NCBI GenBank assembly: GCA_904419545.1
Contig: CAJFRY010000021.1
Location: 1 to 64,000, forward strand
Origin: Candidatus Woodwardiibium gallinarum
Lineage (GTDB): Bacteria; Bacillota; Clostridia; Oscillospirales; CAG-382
Length of the DNA stretch: 64,000 bases
Reading direction: 5' to 3'
Part shown: positions 52,407 to 61,632 of the stretch, in pieces
Layout: the number at the start of each line of letters is the position of its first letter
How positions within the stretch are numbered: the stretch's first letter is position 1
The notes under the pieces: model-generated
The model's input: only the letters and a program-made list of their open reading frames with translations
Database searches by the model: none
What the model was told of the DNA's origin: nothing
Program-made: the position numbers and the translations under genes

Positions 52407-53807
52407 CTATTCCTTCTCTCTGCCGACCAGCCGGTCGCGGCGGCGCATCGACCGCCTGGGCAAAGCCAGCAGAAAATCCAGCAGTCCGGCCGGAACGACC
52501 GGCGCCAGCGGTGAAAGATAGGATACGCCGAAGCTCTCCTTCTGTGCCAGATAGGCAAGCAGCAGCAGCGTGGCAGCGATCACGCCGAAGAATGAGAAGA
52601 AATATCCCGCAAACAGGAATACGAAGCGGAAAAGGAGCTGCGCGTTCATATACATCGGCACGATGAACGTGCATACCGCCGTAATGGCGACAACCACGAC
52701 GACCACCGTGCTTGCCAGCCCCGCCTGCGTGGCCGCGTCGCCGACGATCAGCGAACCGACGATGCCGACCGCGTCGCCGACGGTACGCGGCATTCGGATG
52801 CCGACCTCACGCAGCAGCTCAAACACGACGAGCATGATCACGATTTCAAAAAACGGCTCCAGCGGCATCCCCTCGCGCGATTCGCGCAGAATAGCCGTAA
52901 CGGCATCGGGAAGCAGCTCGGGTCCGTATTTGAGGACCGTGATGTACATCGCGGGAAAATAGAGCGACAGCAGCAATGCCAGCACGCGCAGCAGCCGCAT
53001 CGCCGTAGCGTAAACCGGATTTTTCAGATAATCCTCAGCCGACTGCAGGCTCTCTGCAAAGACATAGGGTGCCGTCAGGACGAAGGGGGAACCGTCAACA
53101 AAAACAGCCACACGTCCGGCCAGCAGCTTGGAAGCGACCTTGTCCACTTTTTCAGTCGAGCCAAACACGGGAAACAACATCCTCCCGCTGAGAAGCATCT
53201 CGAGATTTGCGCTGTCGACAATGCCGATTGTATTGAGCCCTGCCAGCTTCTTCCGCAGCCCGTCCACGACCCCGGCGTTGGCCACACCGTTGATGTACGC
53301 CAGCACGACGCGCGTCGACGTCTGCTCGCTGACGACGAATTCCTCAAACGCCAGCGCCTCGTTGCGGATGATGCGGCGGATGGCCGCGATGTTTTTCTCA
53401 TAATTCTCGGTAAAGCCCGCGCGCGGGCCGCGGAGAGTTACGTCACTGTTCGGCTCCTGTATATCGCGCCCGCCGTCCTCGTCGGTCGCACAGAGCACGA
53501 TTTGAAACACACCCTCCCCCTCCAGTGCGACGAGGGTGTTCCCGAAGAGCAGCCCCTCCCGCAGCTTGGCGATGTCGCTTACAGCCGTTACGGCGGTCGT
53601 CTGCACGACGCGCTCAAGATCATCGACACGGTCGGCCGTCAGCAGCGGCAGAACGATACGCTCGGCGATGTAGCGGCGGTCGGTCAGATCCTTAAAGTCG
53701 CAGAGGAAGGCGGTTTTCCCATCCTTAAGCGTCATCGTCCGCTTTTTATAATCCACGCATCCGGCGAAAAAGCCGTCGAGCGTTGTTTCCAGTTCGGCGA
53801 TGTTCAA
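52407..53807 (-). CDS. Spore germination protein, GerA family
   Basis: 466 residues. The hallmark EPNSDVTLRGPRAGFTE is at about 117-133, followed by helices of the C-terminal membrane domain (about 275-440) including EVGIRMPRTVGDAVGIVGSLIVGDAA. In spores it forms germinant receptors with GerAB and GerAC in the inner membrane; no GerC gene lies here. The start is TTG at 53807 after AAAGGTG. Promoter at 53854-53882. Confidence 0.93.
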   Translation of the reverse strand: MNIAELETTLDGFFAGCVDYKKRTMTLKDGKTAFLCDFKDLTDRRYIAERIVLPLLTADRVDDLERVVQTTAVTAVSDIAKLREGLLFGNTLVALEGEGVFQIVLCATDEDGGRDIQEPNSDVTLRGPRAGFTENYEKNIAAIRRIIRNEALAFEEFVVSEQTSTRVVLAYINGVANAGVVDGLRKKLAGLNTIGIVDSANLEMLLSGRMLFPVFGSTEKVDKVASKLLAGRVAVFVDGSPFVLTAPYVFAESLQSAEDYLKNPVYATAMRLLRVLALLLSLYFPAMYITVLKYGPELLPDAVTAILRESREGMPLEPFFEIVIMLVVFELLREVGIRMPRTVGDAVGIVGSLIVGDAATQAGLASTVVVVVVAITAVCTFIVPMYMNAQLLFRFVFLFAGYFFSFFGVIAATLLLLAYLAQKESFGVSYLSPLAPVVPAGLLDFLLALPRRSMRRRDRLVGREKE

Positions 53808-53853
53808 ATTCCTTCACACCTTTCGGTGTTAGTTTTTTCCAAACGCGGCTGCG

Positions 53854-53882
53854 ATTATACCGGCACGCGCTGATTTACACAA
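53854..53882 (-). promoter_or_regulatory. Promoter of gerA
   Basis: On the minus strand TTGTGT (53882-53877), 17 nt, TATAAT (53859-53854). The hexamers look sigma-A-like rather than the sigma-G type expected for gerA operons. Confidence 0.5.
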
Positions 53883-53898
53883 AATTCACCTCCTTCTA

Positions 53899-53927
53899 TT
53901 GACATAATGCGGACCGACAGGTATAAT
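53899..53927 (+). promoter_or_regulatory. Consensus promoter of the tandem SGNH lipoproteins
   Basis: TTGACA (53899-53904), 17 nt, TATAAT (53922-53927): exact consensus. Confidence 0.9.
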
Positions 53928-53976
53928 AGGGAAAGAAAATCACCTGCAGTAGCTTGTCGGAAAGGGCAGAAAACAG

Positions 53977-54954
53977 ATGAAAAAAGCAACGTTTTATATC
54001 CTCGCAGTCGCCGTGCTTGCGCTTTGTATCCTCGGCGCCTGCATCACCGCCGACCCGCCGGACGAAGGGGCGGCTTCGCAGCCGGGCGGAAACGATTCCG
54101 GCTCCGGTACGCGCAGCGAAGAAGCCGAAATAAGCGATTCGCCGGTCGTCAGCAGCGGAACTTCCGCTGAGGAAAGCCGCGAGCCCTACACCCCGCCCGA
54201 CCCGAGCGTCTACCCGACGGTCACCGACGCCGACATCGGGCCGGACGAAATCGACAGCTTCTTCAACGACTCGGTGTTCGTGGGCAATTCGATCATGTTG
54301 CATTACAAAAATAATTATACCACGCAGAAGCGCGGCAGCGACAGCGGCTTCCTCGGGACCGCCAAGTTCCACGCATCGGGCAGCTTCAGCTATTACAACA
54401 ACATCGTGCCGGTCTCGGCCGATTCGGTCCACCCGCTCTACCAGGGCGAGAAGATGAAGATTGAGGACGCCGTCGCCGCGATGGGCGCGAAAACCGTCTA
54501 TCTCTCGGGCATGGCGCTGAATGAAATCGCTTTGTTCGGCACAGAGGAATCGGTCCGCAATCTGGCGACGGTCGCCGACGCGGTCAAAGCCAAGTCGCCG
54601 GACGTAAAGATCGTCGTGCTGGCCAACACATACATGACAGCGAACTTCAACAATTACCAAAACAAGCTGAACAATGGCAGCATCAGCGAATACAACAACC
54701 TGCTGCTGGATTACTGCAACGAAAACGGCTATGATTTCATCGACGTCGCCACCCCGCTGATGGAGAACGATGTTTTGGCTGACAAATTCTGCAGCGACAA
54801 CGACATCAGCAACAGCAATTGTCTGGGCTGCCATCTGCTGCCGGATGCCTATGCGATTTGGACGGCGGTATTGCGGGATTATGCAAGAGCCGTACAGGCC
54901 GGCGCCTATGTCAATCCGGATTCGATGCCGGTATACGGCGGGACTGCTTCTTAA
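53977..54954 (+). CDS. SGNH-like lipoprotein, copy 1
   Basis: 325 residues. Lipobox CILGAC, a Ser/Glu-rich linker (about 23-65) and an SGNH-like domain. Its block I reads FVGNSIMLHY (GNS where active enzymes usually have GDS). Near the end it reads LGCHLLPDAYAIW: the His is present but the Asp three residues before it is missing. It resembles secreted SGNH acyl-esterase or acyltransferase proteins but may be weak or non-catalytic. Nearly identical in layout to the next gene, a tandem duplication. Confidence 0.75.
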   Translation: MKKATFYILAVAVLALCILGACITADPPDEGAASQPGGNDSGSGTRSEEAEISDSPVVSSGTSAEESREPYTPPDPSVYPTVTDADIGPDEIDSFFNDSVFVGNSIMLHYKNNYTTQKRGSDSGFLGTAKFHASGSFSYYNNIVPVSADSVHPLYQGEKMKIEDAVAAMGAKTVYLSGMALNEIALFGTEESVRNLATVADAVKAKSPDVKIVVLANTYMTANFNNYQNKLNNGSISEYNNLLLDYCNENGYDFIDVATPLMENDVLADKFCSDNDISNSNCLGCHLLPDAYAIWTAVLRDYARAVQAGAYVNPDSMPVYGGTAS

Positions 54955-54981
54955 GACCGCGGGAAAGGATATCAAAAGGAA

Positions 54982-56022
54982 ATGAAGAACAAAGTCTTTT
55001 ATATCGTAATGTCAATCGTACTCGTGCTATGCATACTCGGCGCCTGTGTCACCACGCCCGATGACGGAACTTCGGACATGTCGTCGGCCGCAAGCCGTCC
55101 CGCCGAAAGCTCGGCCGGCTCCGAAAGCCTGGCACAGTCAGAGGCTCCCGCCGAATCGGGCGAGCCGTCGGAGAACTCTTCCGCGCCGTCGGAGGAAAGC
55201 AGTACGCCGCCGGCCGAAAGCAGCGCGCCGTCCGACGAAAGCAGCGACACTTCCTCGGATGTCAGCCAGCAGCCCGTCATACCGCCGGACCCGAGCGAAT
55301 ATTCGGACGTGACCGACGCAAACCTCGGCTCGGACGCAATCGACAGCTATTTCAATGATTCCGTGTTCGTGGGCAACTCCATTATGCTGCACTATAAGAA
55401 TTACGTCACCCGCCGGCGCGGCAGCGACAGCGGCTTCCTTGGGAATGCAAAATTCCACGCCTCGGCCAGCTTCAGCTGCTACAACAATATGCAGCCGATC
55501 ACCGACAGTTCCACGCACCCGCTCTATCAGGGTGAAAAGATGAAGATCGAAGATGCCGTCGCCGCGATGGGCGCAAAAACGGTCTATTTCTCCGGGATGG
55601 CACTGAACGAAGTCGGCATTTTCGGCGCGGAGGAGTCGGCCAGGAACCTGGCAACGGTCGTTGACGCGATCAAAGCGAAATCTCCGGACGTCAAGATTGT
55701 CATTCTTGCCAATACATACATGGTGAAAAACTTCAACAGCTACCAGAAGCTGCACAACGGCAGCATCAGCGAATACAACAACCTGCTGCTGGATTACTGC
55801 AACGAAAACGGGTACGATTTCGTCGATATTACCACTCCGCTTGTCGCTTCCGGCTGTCTGGCCGACAAATTCTGCACCGACAACGCCGAGGGCGGCTCCG
55901 GCTGCCATTTGACGAACGATGCCTACGCGATCTGGACGGCGGTGCTGCGGGATTACGCAAAAGCCGAACAGGCCGGCACCTATGTCAATCCGGATTCGAT
56001 GCCGGTATACAGCCGTAATTAA
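54982..56022 (+). CDS. SGNH-like lipoprotein, copy 2
   Basis: 346 residues, a tandem paralogue of the preceding gene with a longer Ser/Glu/Pro linker of imperfect SSAPSEESS-like repeats (about 35-90). It shares FVGNSIMLHYKN, the GEKMKIEDAVAAMGAKTVY block and GCHLTNDAYAIW. The same altered motif is kept in both copies, so selection may favour it. ATG follows AAAAGGAA, 27 nt after copy 1. Confidence 0.75.
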   Translation: MKNKVFYIVMSIVLVLCILGACVTTPDDGTSDMSSAASRPAESSAGSESLAQSEAPAESGEPSENSSAPSEESSTPPAESSAPSDESSDTSSDVSQQPVIPPDPSEYSDVTDANLGSDAIDSYFNDSVFVGNSIMLHYKNYVTRRRGSDSGFLGNAKFHASASFSCYNNMQPITDSSTHPLYQGEKMKIEDAVAAMGAKTVYFSGMALNEVGIFGAEESARNLATVVDAIKAKSPDVKIVILANTYMVKNFNSYQKLHNGSISEYNNLLLDYCNENGYDFVDITTPLVASGCLADKFCTDNAEGGSGCHLTNDAYAIWTAVLRDYAKAEQAGTYVNPDSMPVYSRN

Positions 56023-56048
56023 CCGCACAAACGAAAGGAGACCTTACG

Positions 56049-56519
56049 ATGATGAAACGATGCATTTCCGTCCTTTTGCTGCTCACACTGATCCTCACAC
56101 TCTGCGCTTGCGCGGAAAAGGAAAAGGCACTGGCCGTCTCGGTCGGTGAGTTGAGCGACCAGGTTGCCGACGCAATGGCAAGCGCACAGACCGCCGAGTA
56201 CGACGAAACGATGCTGTTGGACGAGCTGGGCATCCAGTCCTCGATGTTTACGGAGGGCTTCTACAAAATCGGCACATCCGACGCATCGGTAGAGGAGGTC
56301 GCTTTCTTCAAGGCGGCCGACGAAAGCAGTGCGCAGCAGATCAGACAGAAGCTGGAAACACGCAAGTCGGCCACAGAAGCCACGCAGAAGGACTACAACG
56401 CCGACAACTATGCGGTGGCGACCGCCGCCACGGTTGAAACCGAGGGCCTGTATGTCTATATGGTGATGAGCGCCAACCGTGACGCGGTCACAAAAGCAAT
56501 CGAGGATAACCTCAAATAA
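56049..56519 (+). CDS. DUF4358 lipoprotein
   Basis: 156 residues. Lipobox LTLCAC, then a DUF4358 domain (LGIQSSMFTEGFYKIGTSDASVEEVAFFKAAD) common in Clostridia near SGNH lipoproteins. The role is unknown; probably cell-surface. ATG follows AAAGGAG. Cotranscribed with the two SGNH-like genes. Confidence 0.85.
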   Translation: MMKRCISVLLLLTLILTLCACAEKEKALAVSVGELSDQVADAMASAQTAEYDETMLLDELGIQSSMFTEGFYKIGTSDASVEEVAFFKAADESSAQQIRQKLETRKSATEATQKDYNADNYAVATAATVETEGLYVYMVMSANRDAVTKAIEDNLK

Positions 56520-56560
56520 TCAAGCCGGCATATACGGCAGCAAAGGGATGAACGACGCAG

Positions 56561-58132
56561 ATGAAACCGAAGAAAAAGCACCGCCTTTTATGGGGGATCC
56601 TGTTCTGTCTGCCGTTGGCGTTCATCGCCTATTTCGTGTTTACCTTTACCTCGGGCACGCTTTCGGTCGGCTCGGTGAACGGCGTGCATATTACGCTGCC
56701 GGGCGGCGACACATACAGCTTCGAAGACGAAGCGAGCATTGAGCTGTATGTCGGCGCGGTGCTGGACGCATCGCCGTTGAACGAGCCGCTGCGCGATCTG
56801 GAGAACGAGCGCCCGGCCGTCGTCGCCTTTGACCGCGGCGACCGGACAATCGAATACAGGCTGTATGCAGAACTGAACGCATCCGGCTGCGTATTGCTGT
56901 CACCAGAGGGGCGTTACAGCGTCATCAACGGCGATACGGCAAAAGCCCTGCTTTCCCGGGAAGAAAGCGCGTATCTGTACAGCGCGCGGTTTTTGCCCAC
57001 GCTGTCGGTGGTTTCCGGCAACCAAAATGCCGACGTTGCGCCGTTGAGCTATACGTGGCATTACACCAATGCGGAGGGCGAAGTGATTGCCTATACCGAC
57101 GCGCCGCTCTATGATGAATCCAGCCTGCCTTCCATATGCTCGGTATGGGAAAACGCACTGCACTTTTCACTGGAACCAAGCCGGCTTCTCGTCACCTATT
57201 ACGACGCTAACGGCATGGCCATCGCCGGCGCTTCCATCGAGTCGCTGATATTCGGCACCGATACCGTATTTACCGTTGAGATTGAAGCGCAATGGGAGGA
57301 AAGCGACACGAGCAACTGCTACGGCGAAGCAACCTACCGCTTCCCTGTTCTGTATGACATTCCGGCAACCGTAACGCTGCCCGTCAACGAAGCCAGGCCT
57401 GGTGAGGTTTGGGCCTACACCGTGCAAAATCTGAACGACGGCCAATCGCTGCTGCTTGACACGGCATTGCACACCGCCTCGCCCTACCTTTACCGTGACG
57501 GCGACCGCATTTGTGCGCTGCTGCCCATCGCCGCAGACAATGAAGCGGGCACCTACACGCTTAATTTCCGCTCCGGGGACGTCACCTCGCCGATTGGCCT
57601 GAAAATTGGGGAAGCCGATACGGAAACCGTCACGCTGGATGTTTCTGCGGACCGCTTCGACGCATTGACGGATGAAGCGCTGGAAGAATGCATGGCTGCG
57701 CTGCGCAGCATCCCGCAGGCAGACGACGGCAGGATCGGCCTGCACACCGGCACACCGTTTGAAGCTCCGGTCAGCGGAACGGCGCTGGCAGGCTTCGGTT
57801 CAAGCCTGACGCTCCGAAGCGGTACCGACAGCCGCGTGCTGGCCTTCGAAGGCAGCATATATCGTGCGGCAGGCGCCGATGTAAAATCCTGTGCCGGCGG
57901 GACGGTCGTTTTTTCCGGCGAGCTGCCTTTGCTGGGGCAGACGGTCGCCGTTGATCACGGACTGGGCGTGGTGAGCTATTACGGCTGCCTGTCATCGGGT
58001 ACGAAGCGTGTCGGCGACACCGTTTCGGCAGGCGAAATCCTTGCCGCGGCGGACGATACGCTGTATTTTGCCGTCAGCGTCGGCGGCGTGTTCGTATCCC
58101 CCGATTTCCTGCTGGAGCACGGCATCGGATAA
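56561..58132 (+). CDS. Membrane-anchored protein with degenerate M23/LytM domain
   Basis: 523 residues. One N-terminal membrane helix (about 10-32), a large beta-rich extracellular part, and a C-terminal M23-like beta sandwich (about 415-520; GGTVVFSGELPLLGQTVAVDHGLGVVSYYGCLS). The zinc motifs are not intact: no HxxxD is seen, and YFAVSVGG stands where active enzymes have HxH. Inactive LytM proteins often activate cell wall amidases. End of the operon, before the terminator at 58191. Confidence 0.75.
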   Translation: MKPKKKHRLLWGILFCLPLAFIAYFVFTFTSGTLSVGSVNGVHITLPGGDTYSFEDEASIELYVGAVLDASPLNEPLRDLENERPAVVAFDRGDRTIEYRLYAELNASGCVLLSPEGRYSVINGDTAKALLSREESAYLYSARFLPTLSVVSGNQNADVAPLSYTWHYTNAEGEVIAYTDAPLYDESSLPSICSVWENALHFSLEPSRLLVTYYDANGMAIAGASIESLIFGTDTVFTVEIEAQWEESDTSNCYGEATYRFPVLYDIPATVTLPVNEARPGEVWAYTVQNLNDGQSLLLDTALHTASPYLYRDGDRICALLPIAADNEAGTYTLNFRSGDVTSPIGLKIGEADTETVTLDVSADRFDALTDEALEECMAALRSIPQADDGRIGLHTGTPFEAPVSGTALAGFGSSLTLRSGTDSRVLAFEGSIYRAAGADVKSCAGGTVVFSGELPLLGQTVAVDHGLGVVSYYGCLSSGTKRVGDTVSAGEILAAADDTLYFAVSVGGVFVSPDFLLEHGIG

Positions 58133-58190
58133 TGTCGCGATTCGTCACAAAGCAATGAAACAAAAACAACCGAAGCGATTTCATAAACCC

Positions 58191-58228
58191 AAAAGCCTGC
58201 ACGGATGCAAGTCCGTGCAGGCTTTTTG
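58191..58228 (+). terminator. Terminator of the SGNH/DUF4358/M23 operon
   Basis: AAGCCTGCACGGA (58193-58205) and TCCGTGCAGGCTT (58212-58224), followed by TTT. Confidence 0.9.
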
Positions 58229-58570
58229 ACATTCGGGAGCGAATGCGTCTATCCGCGCCGGCTTTGGCCCCAACCATATGCGGCGGGATTGTACCCCGTC
58301 GCAAGCGATATTTTACAAACGACGGCGTACATCCTGCGTCCGGCGTTTTTCAATCCGAATCGCGGTCCATAAAAATGGAAAATCGAAACATTCCGCGTAT
58401 AATCCCAAAACGCAGGAAAACCGTTTGACAAAAACCGGGCATAATCAGATGATGCTCGTTTTTTTTGTACAGTTTAGCATTGCGTTTTTGTATAAAAGCC
58501 GAAAAAGCGGATATGATAACAGAGACGATCTTGATCGCCGAAACATTTGGAAAAGGGGTTATGAAAAACA
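58229..58570. other. Intergenic stretch upstream of the coat genes
   Basis: No gene is supported. It becomes AT-rich toward 58500 and probably carries the sporulation promoter of the coat genes, but I could not assign a sigma-E or sigma-K site with confidence. Confidence 0.4.
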
Positions 58571-58744
58571 ATGTCTCCGAAAGAATTGCTTTATATTGAA
58601 GATGCCCTCGGCCACGCCAAGGAAATGCAGACCGCCTGCACCGATTTCGCCTCGCAGCTTCAGGATCCTGAGCTCAAGACCTTTGCTGCGGAGCTGTCCA
58701 ATAAGCTGCAGGACTGCTTTTCAAAGTTTTACAGCCTGTTATAA
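58571..58744 (+). CDS. Small spore coat-associated protein
   Basis: 57 residues: MSPKELLYIEDALGHAKEMQ at the start, all helical, with a Cys near each half. It resembles the short CotF-like proteins encoded next to coat protein genes in Clostridia. AAAAGGGG lies 13 bases before this ATG; an out-of-frame ATG at 58561 gives only 12 codons. It is followed by the CotF-like gene. Confidence 0.65.
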   Translation: MSPKELLYIEDALGHAKEMQTACTDFASQLQDPELKTFAAELSNKLQDCFSKFYSLL

Positions 58745-58900
58745 TACGATTTCTTGACAAAACGGCTTGAAAGCGTTTTATCAGCCGCGGCAAATGCCGC
58801 AAATAGATATTGTACGGCTACCGCAGACATAGGTCGGCGGAATTAAGGAAAGCATTCCAAAATCCTTTCACAAAAATAATCTAAGGAGAGACAAACGGTA

Positions 58901-59146
58901 ATGGACGACAAAAGTATTATGTCTACGATCCTCGGCAACCTCAAGGGAGGCTGCGATCTGATGATGCACGGCTCCATCGAGTCGAATACCGCCAACGTGC
59001 GTTCAGCCTTCAACTGTGCGCTCAACGACTTTTTGAAGATGCAGAGCGACACCTACAACAAGATGTCGGCCAAGGGCTGGTACCCCACCCAAACGGCGGA
59101 ACAGACAAAAATAGATCAAACCAAGCAGAAGTTCGCCAGCGCATAA
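58901..59146 (+). CDS. CotF-like spore coat protein
   Basis: 81 residues. NVRSAFNCALNDFLKMQSDTYNKMSAKGWYPTQ matches the helical coat F domain, ending in a Gln/Lys-rich tail. AAGGAGA precedes the ATG. It is probably part of the spore coat; with gerA it supports a spore-forming host. Confidence 0.82.
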   Translation: MDDKSIMSTILGNLKGGCDLMMHGSIESNTANVRSAFNCALNDFLKMQSDTYNKMSAKGWYPTQTAEQTKIDQTKQKFASA

Positions 59147-59171
59147 CGCAGAGCGGATGACAAGATAGGAC

Positions 59172-59209
59172 AAAGCCTCCCAAGCGGAAAACCGCTGCGG
59201 GAGGCTTTT
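59172..59209 (+). terminator. Terminator after the coat genes
   Basis: AAAGCCTCCC...GGGAGGCTTTT with an inner AGCGG/CCGCT stem. Confidence 0.85.
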
Positions 59210-59235
59210 GAACGTTTTACGAAGCGCGGCTTTTC

Positions 59236-60098
59236 CTACGAAAACCACGTCGGAACATCCGCGCGCATACCGGTGAACCACGTAAGCACCTCAGACGCCT
59301 GACGTTGCATCGTTTTAACCTCCGCTTCGCCGTAGGGGACCGCCCAGGGCAGCGAGCCAAGCATATTGGAGGAAATATAGAGCTTAAGCAGCCTCCAGAA
59401 CAGCAGCGGTACGTCGCCGTCAAAATACCCGTTTACCAATCCTGCGGCGAAGCGCGGCGCGCACTGTGCCGACCAGACGATGCGGTTGAACTCCTCCCAC
59501 GGGTCGCCGAAGTCGAAACGGTCAAAGTCGATGATGTACAGCCTGCCGTCCTGTCCGATACGCATATTCCCCGTATGATAATCGCCGTGCCGGAAGCACT
59601 GCGGACGGCCGTGCAGCAGGGCGCGGTTTTCCGCCACACAGCGCAGGAATGCCCCTCCGTCCGCATAATGTAACGGGCATTCGGCATACATCGCGATTTT
59701 ACGGTCAATCTTACGGTTGAAGCGCGCCTCCCAATCCTCCTGCGTTTCGGGCGCGGGGATGGCATGCAGCAGCCGCAGCGCGCGGCCGGCGCTTTCACCG
59801 TATGCGTACTGTTCAGCGGGAGGCAGGCTCGGCAGCACAGTCTCCGCGTCCTCGCCGTCAATCCATTCGTAAAGGATGTACGCCCCTCGCCGCAAAGGCC
59901 GACATCAACGGGACGGCACATCGGCACGCCGAGCGACGCGGCACGCCGTACATACGAAAACTCGGTTTGCTTACGCGCCAGAGCGGCTTCGGGCGCGACA
60001 CGCAGCAGAAATGCGCGGCCTGTTTCGTCTGTGACGCGGTATTTGCGGTCGCCCGACCAGCCCGCGTCGACCGGCTCGCGTGAAACAAAGCGATTCAT
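59236..60098 (-). pseudogene. APH-family phosphotransferase with a frameshift
   Basis: The N-terminal lobe (MNRFVSREPVDAGWSGDRKY, FLLRVAP, GVPMCRPVDVGLCGEG) and the C-terminal lobe (AYILYEWIDGEDA, FRHGDYHTGNMRI, YIIDFDRFDFGDPWEEF) are in different frames. The change falls at a run of four C (59883-59886), as if one base were missing. The catalytic HGDYHTGN and IDFD motifs are intact. Full length otherwise. Aminoglycoside or macrolide kinase-like; true substrate unknown. Last gene of the EamA-Vat operon, starting by ATGA overlap. Confidence 0.75.
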
Positions 60099-60733
60099 TC
60101 CAAATTCCGCAGCGCAGACAGGTCGCCGCTGCAAAGCGCCTCCAGATTCGCGAAGATTTTTTCGGCCTCCCAGTCCCACCAGCGCAGCCGCAGCAGGAAC
60201 GCCGTCGTCTCCTCATCAAATCGATGACGCAGCAGCCGTGCGGGGTTGCCGCCAAAGACGGTATAGGGCGGCACGTCGCACGCGACGACTGCATTGGCGG
60301 CGATGATCGCGCCGTCGCCGATGTGTACACCGGGCAGCACCGTCACGTTCTGACCGAACCAGACGTCATTCCCCACGACCGTATCGCCCTTGAACGGAAG
60401 CTCGTCAAGCGTGGGCGTGCAGCGCTCCCATCCATGGCTGAACAGGTTGAAGGGATAGGTCGTAGCGCTGTGCATCCGATGATTGGCGCCGTTCATAATG
60501 AACTCGATGCCCTGCCCGATGGCGCAGAAGCGGCCGATGCGCAGCCGGTCGCCCAGAAATTCGTAGTGGTGCGTGACGTGCGTCTCAAAGGCCGCCGCGT
60601 CCCGCTCGTCGCTGTAATAGGTGTAATCGCCGACGATAATGTTCGGCCGTGTGATCACATTTTTAATATAGCAAATGCTCTTAAGCAAAGGATTCGGATA
60701 CACGGCACTCGGATCAGGCCCGTAAGCTGTCAT
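60095..60733 (-). CDS. Vat-like streptogramin/xenobiotic O-acetyltransferase
   Basis: 212 residues of the left-handed beta-helix xenobiotic acetyltransferases. GRFCAIGQGIEFIMNGANHRM, with the catalytic His, and TYPFNLFSHGW closely follow Vat proteins, as does KGDTVVGNDVWFGQNVTVLPGV. Vat enzymes acetylate streptogramin A; CatB-type chloramphenicol acetyltransferases are the nearest alternative. AAAGGAG precedes the ATG. Coupled to the transporter (ATGA) and to the broken phosphotransferase (ATGA). Confidence 0.85.
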   Translation of the reverse strand: MTAYGPDPSAVYPNPLLKSICYIKNVITRPNIIVGDYTYYSDERDAAAFETHVTHHYEFLGDRLRIGRFCAIGQGIEFIMNGANHRMHSATTYPFNLFSHGWERCTPTLDELPFKGDTVVGNDVWFGQNVTVLPGVHIGDGAIIAANAVVACDVPPYTVFGGNPARLLRHRFDEETTAFLLRLRWWDWEAEKIFANLEALCSGDLSALRNLE

Positions 60734-61632
60734 TTTGATTTCTCCTTTCCCTTTCTGCGCACGGGGAGCTGCGCGGCCAGAACCGACACGAACACCAGCG
60801 CACAGCCGCAAAGCTCGGCAGCGGACAGCCGCTCGTCGAGCAGCAGCCAGCCGGCCAGCGCGGCGAAGACAGATTCAAGACTCATCACGACCGAGGCGAC
60901 GGCAGGCTCGGCGTATTTCTGCCCGATAATCTGCAGCGTATACCCGACGCCGCTTGAAAACACGCCCGCGTACAGCACGGACAGCCACGCGCGCAGAAGC
61001 TGCGGGACAGAAAAGTCTTCAAACAGCAGTGCCGCCAGAAGCGACAGTATACCGCAGAAGGCGAACTGGACGCAGGACACGCGCAGGCTGTCCAGGGAAG
61101 CGCAGCGGTCCACCACCCAAATGTACACCGCAAAACCTGCAGCGCAGGCGAGCTCGAACAGGTCGCCCAGATAAATGCTGCCGAAGCCGCCGGACATGCA
61201 CAGCAGATACATCCCCGCCACACAACCGACCGCTGCAGCCAGCACGGAAAAGCGCACGCGCCGCCCCAGAAAAAGAGACGAAAGCGCTACCATCACCACA
61301 TAGGTCGCCGTCAGGAAGCCCGCGCGGCCGGACGAAGCAGCCTCCGGCGGATAAGCGGCGATCCCGAACTGCTGCAGATTGGATGCGACGAACAGCGCGC
61401 CGCCGCAGAGCAACCCGCCGCGCAGCACGCCCCGGGCGGACGGCGTTCCTGCCGACGGTCGGATCCGCCGCACGCCGAGCAGAACGGACAGGAATGTCGC
61501 AGCAACCAGTGAGCGCGCCGCCGTAAAGGAAAACGAGCCGATGCTGTCCGCCGCAGAGGACTGCGCCGCGAAGCCCAGTCCCCAAATCAGCGCCGTAATC
61601 AGCAGCAGGCCCACACCGCGAAGCTGCCGCAC
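60730..61632 (-). CDS. EamA/DMT-family transporter
   Basis: 300 residues, ten membrane helices in two EamA repeats (ALIWGLGFAAQSSA at the start of repeat 1; PAVASVVMSLESVFAALAGWLLLDE in repeat 2). An exporter of metabolites or drugs. The start is GTG 61632 with AGAGG. First gene of a coupled three-gene operon with the Vat-like enzyme and phosphotransferase. Confidence 0.9.
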   Translation of the reverse strand: MRQLRGVGLLLITALIWGLGFAAQSSAADSIGSFSFTAARSLVAATFLSVLLGVRRIRPSAGTPSARGVLRGGLLCGGALFVASNLQQFGIAAYPPEAASSGRAGFLTATYVVMVALSSLFLGRRVRFSVLAAAVGCVAGMYLLCMSGGFGSIYLGDLFELACAAGFAVYIWVVDRCASLDSLRVSCVQFAFCGILSLLAALLFEDFSVPQLLRAWLSVLYAGVFSSGVGYTLQIIGQKYAEPAVASVVMSLESVFAALAGWLLLDERLSAAELCGCALVFVSVLAAQLPVRRKGKEKSK

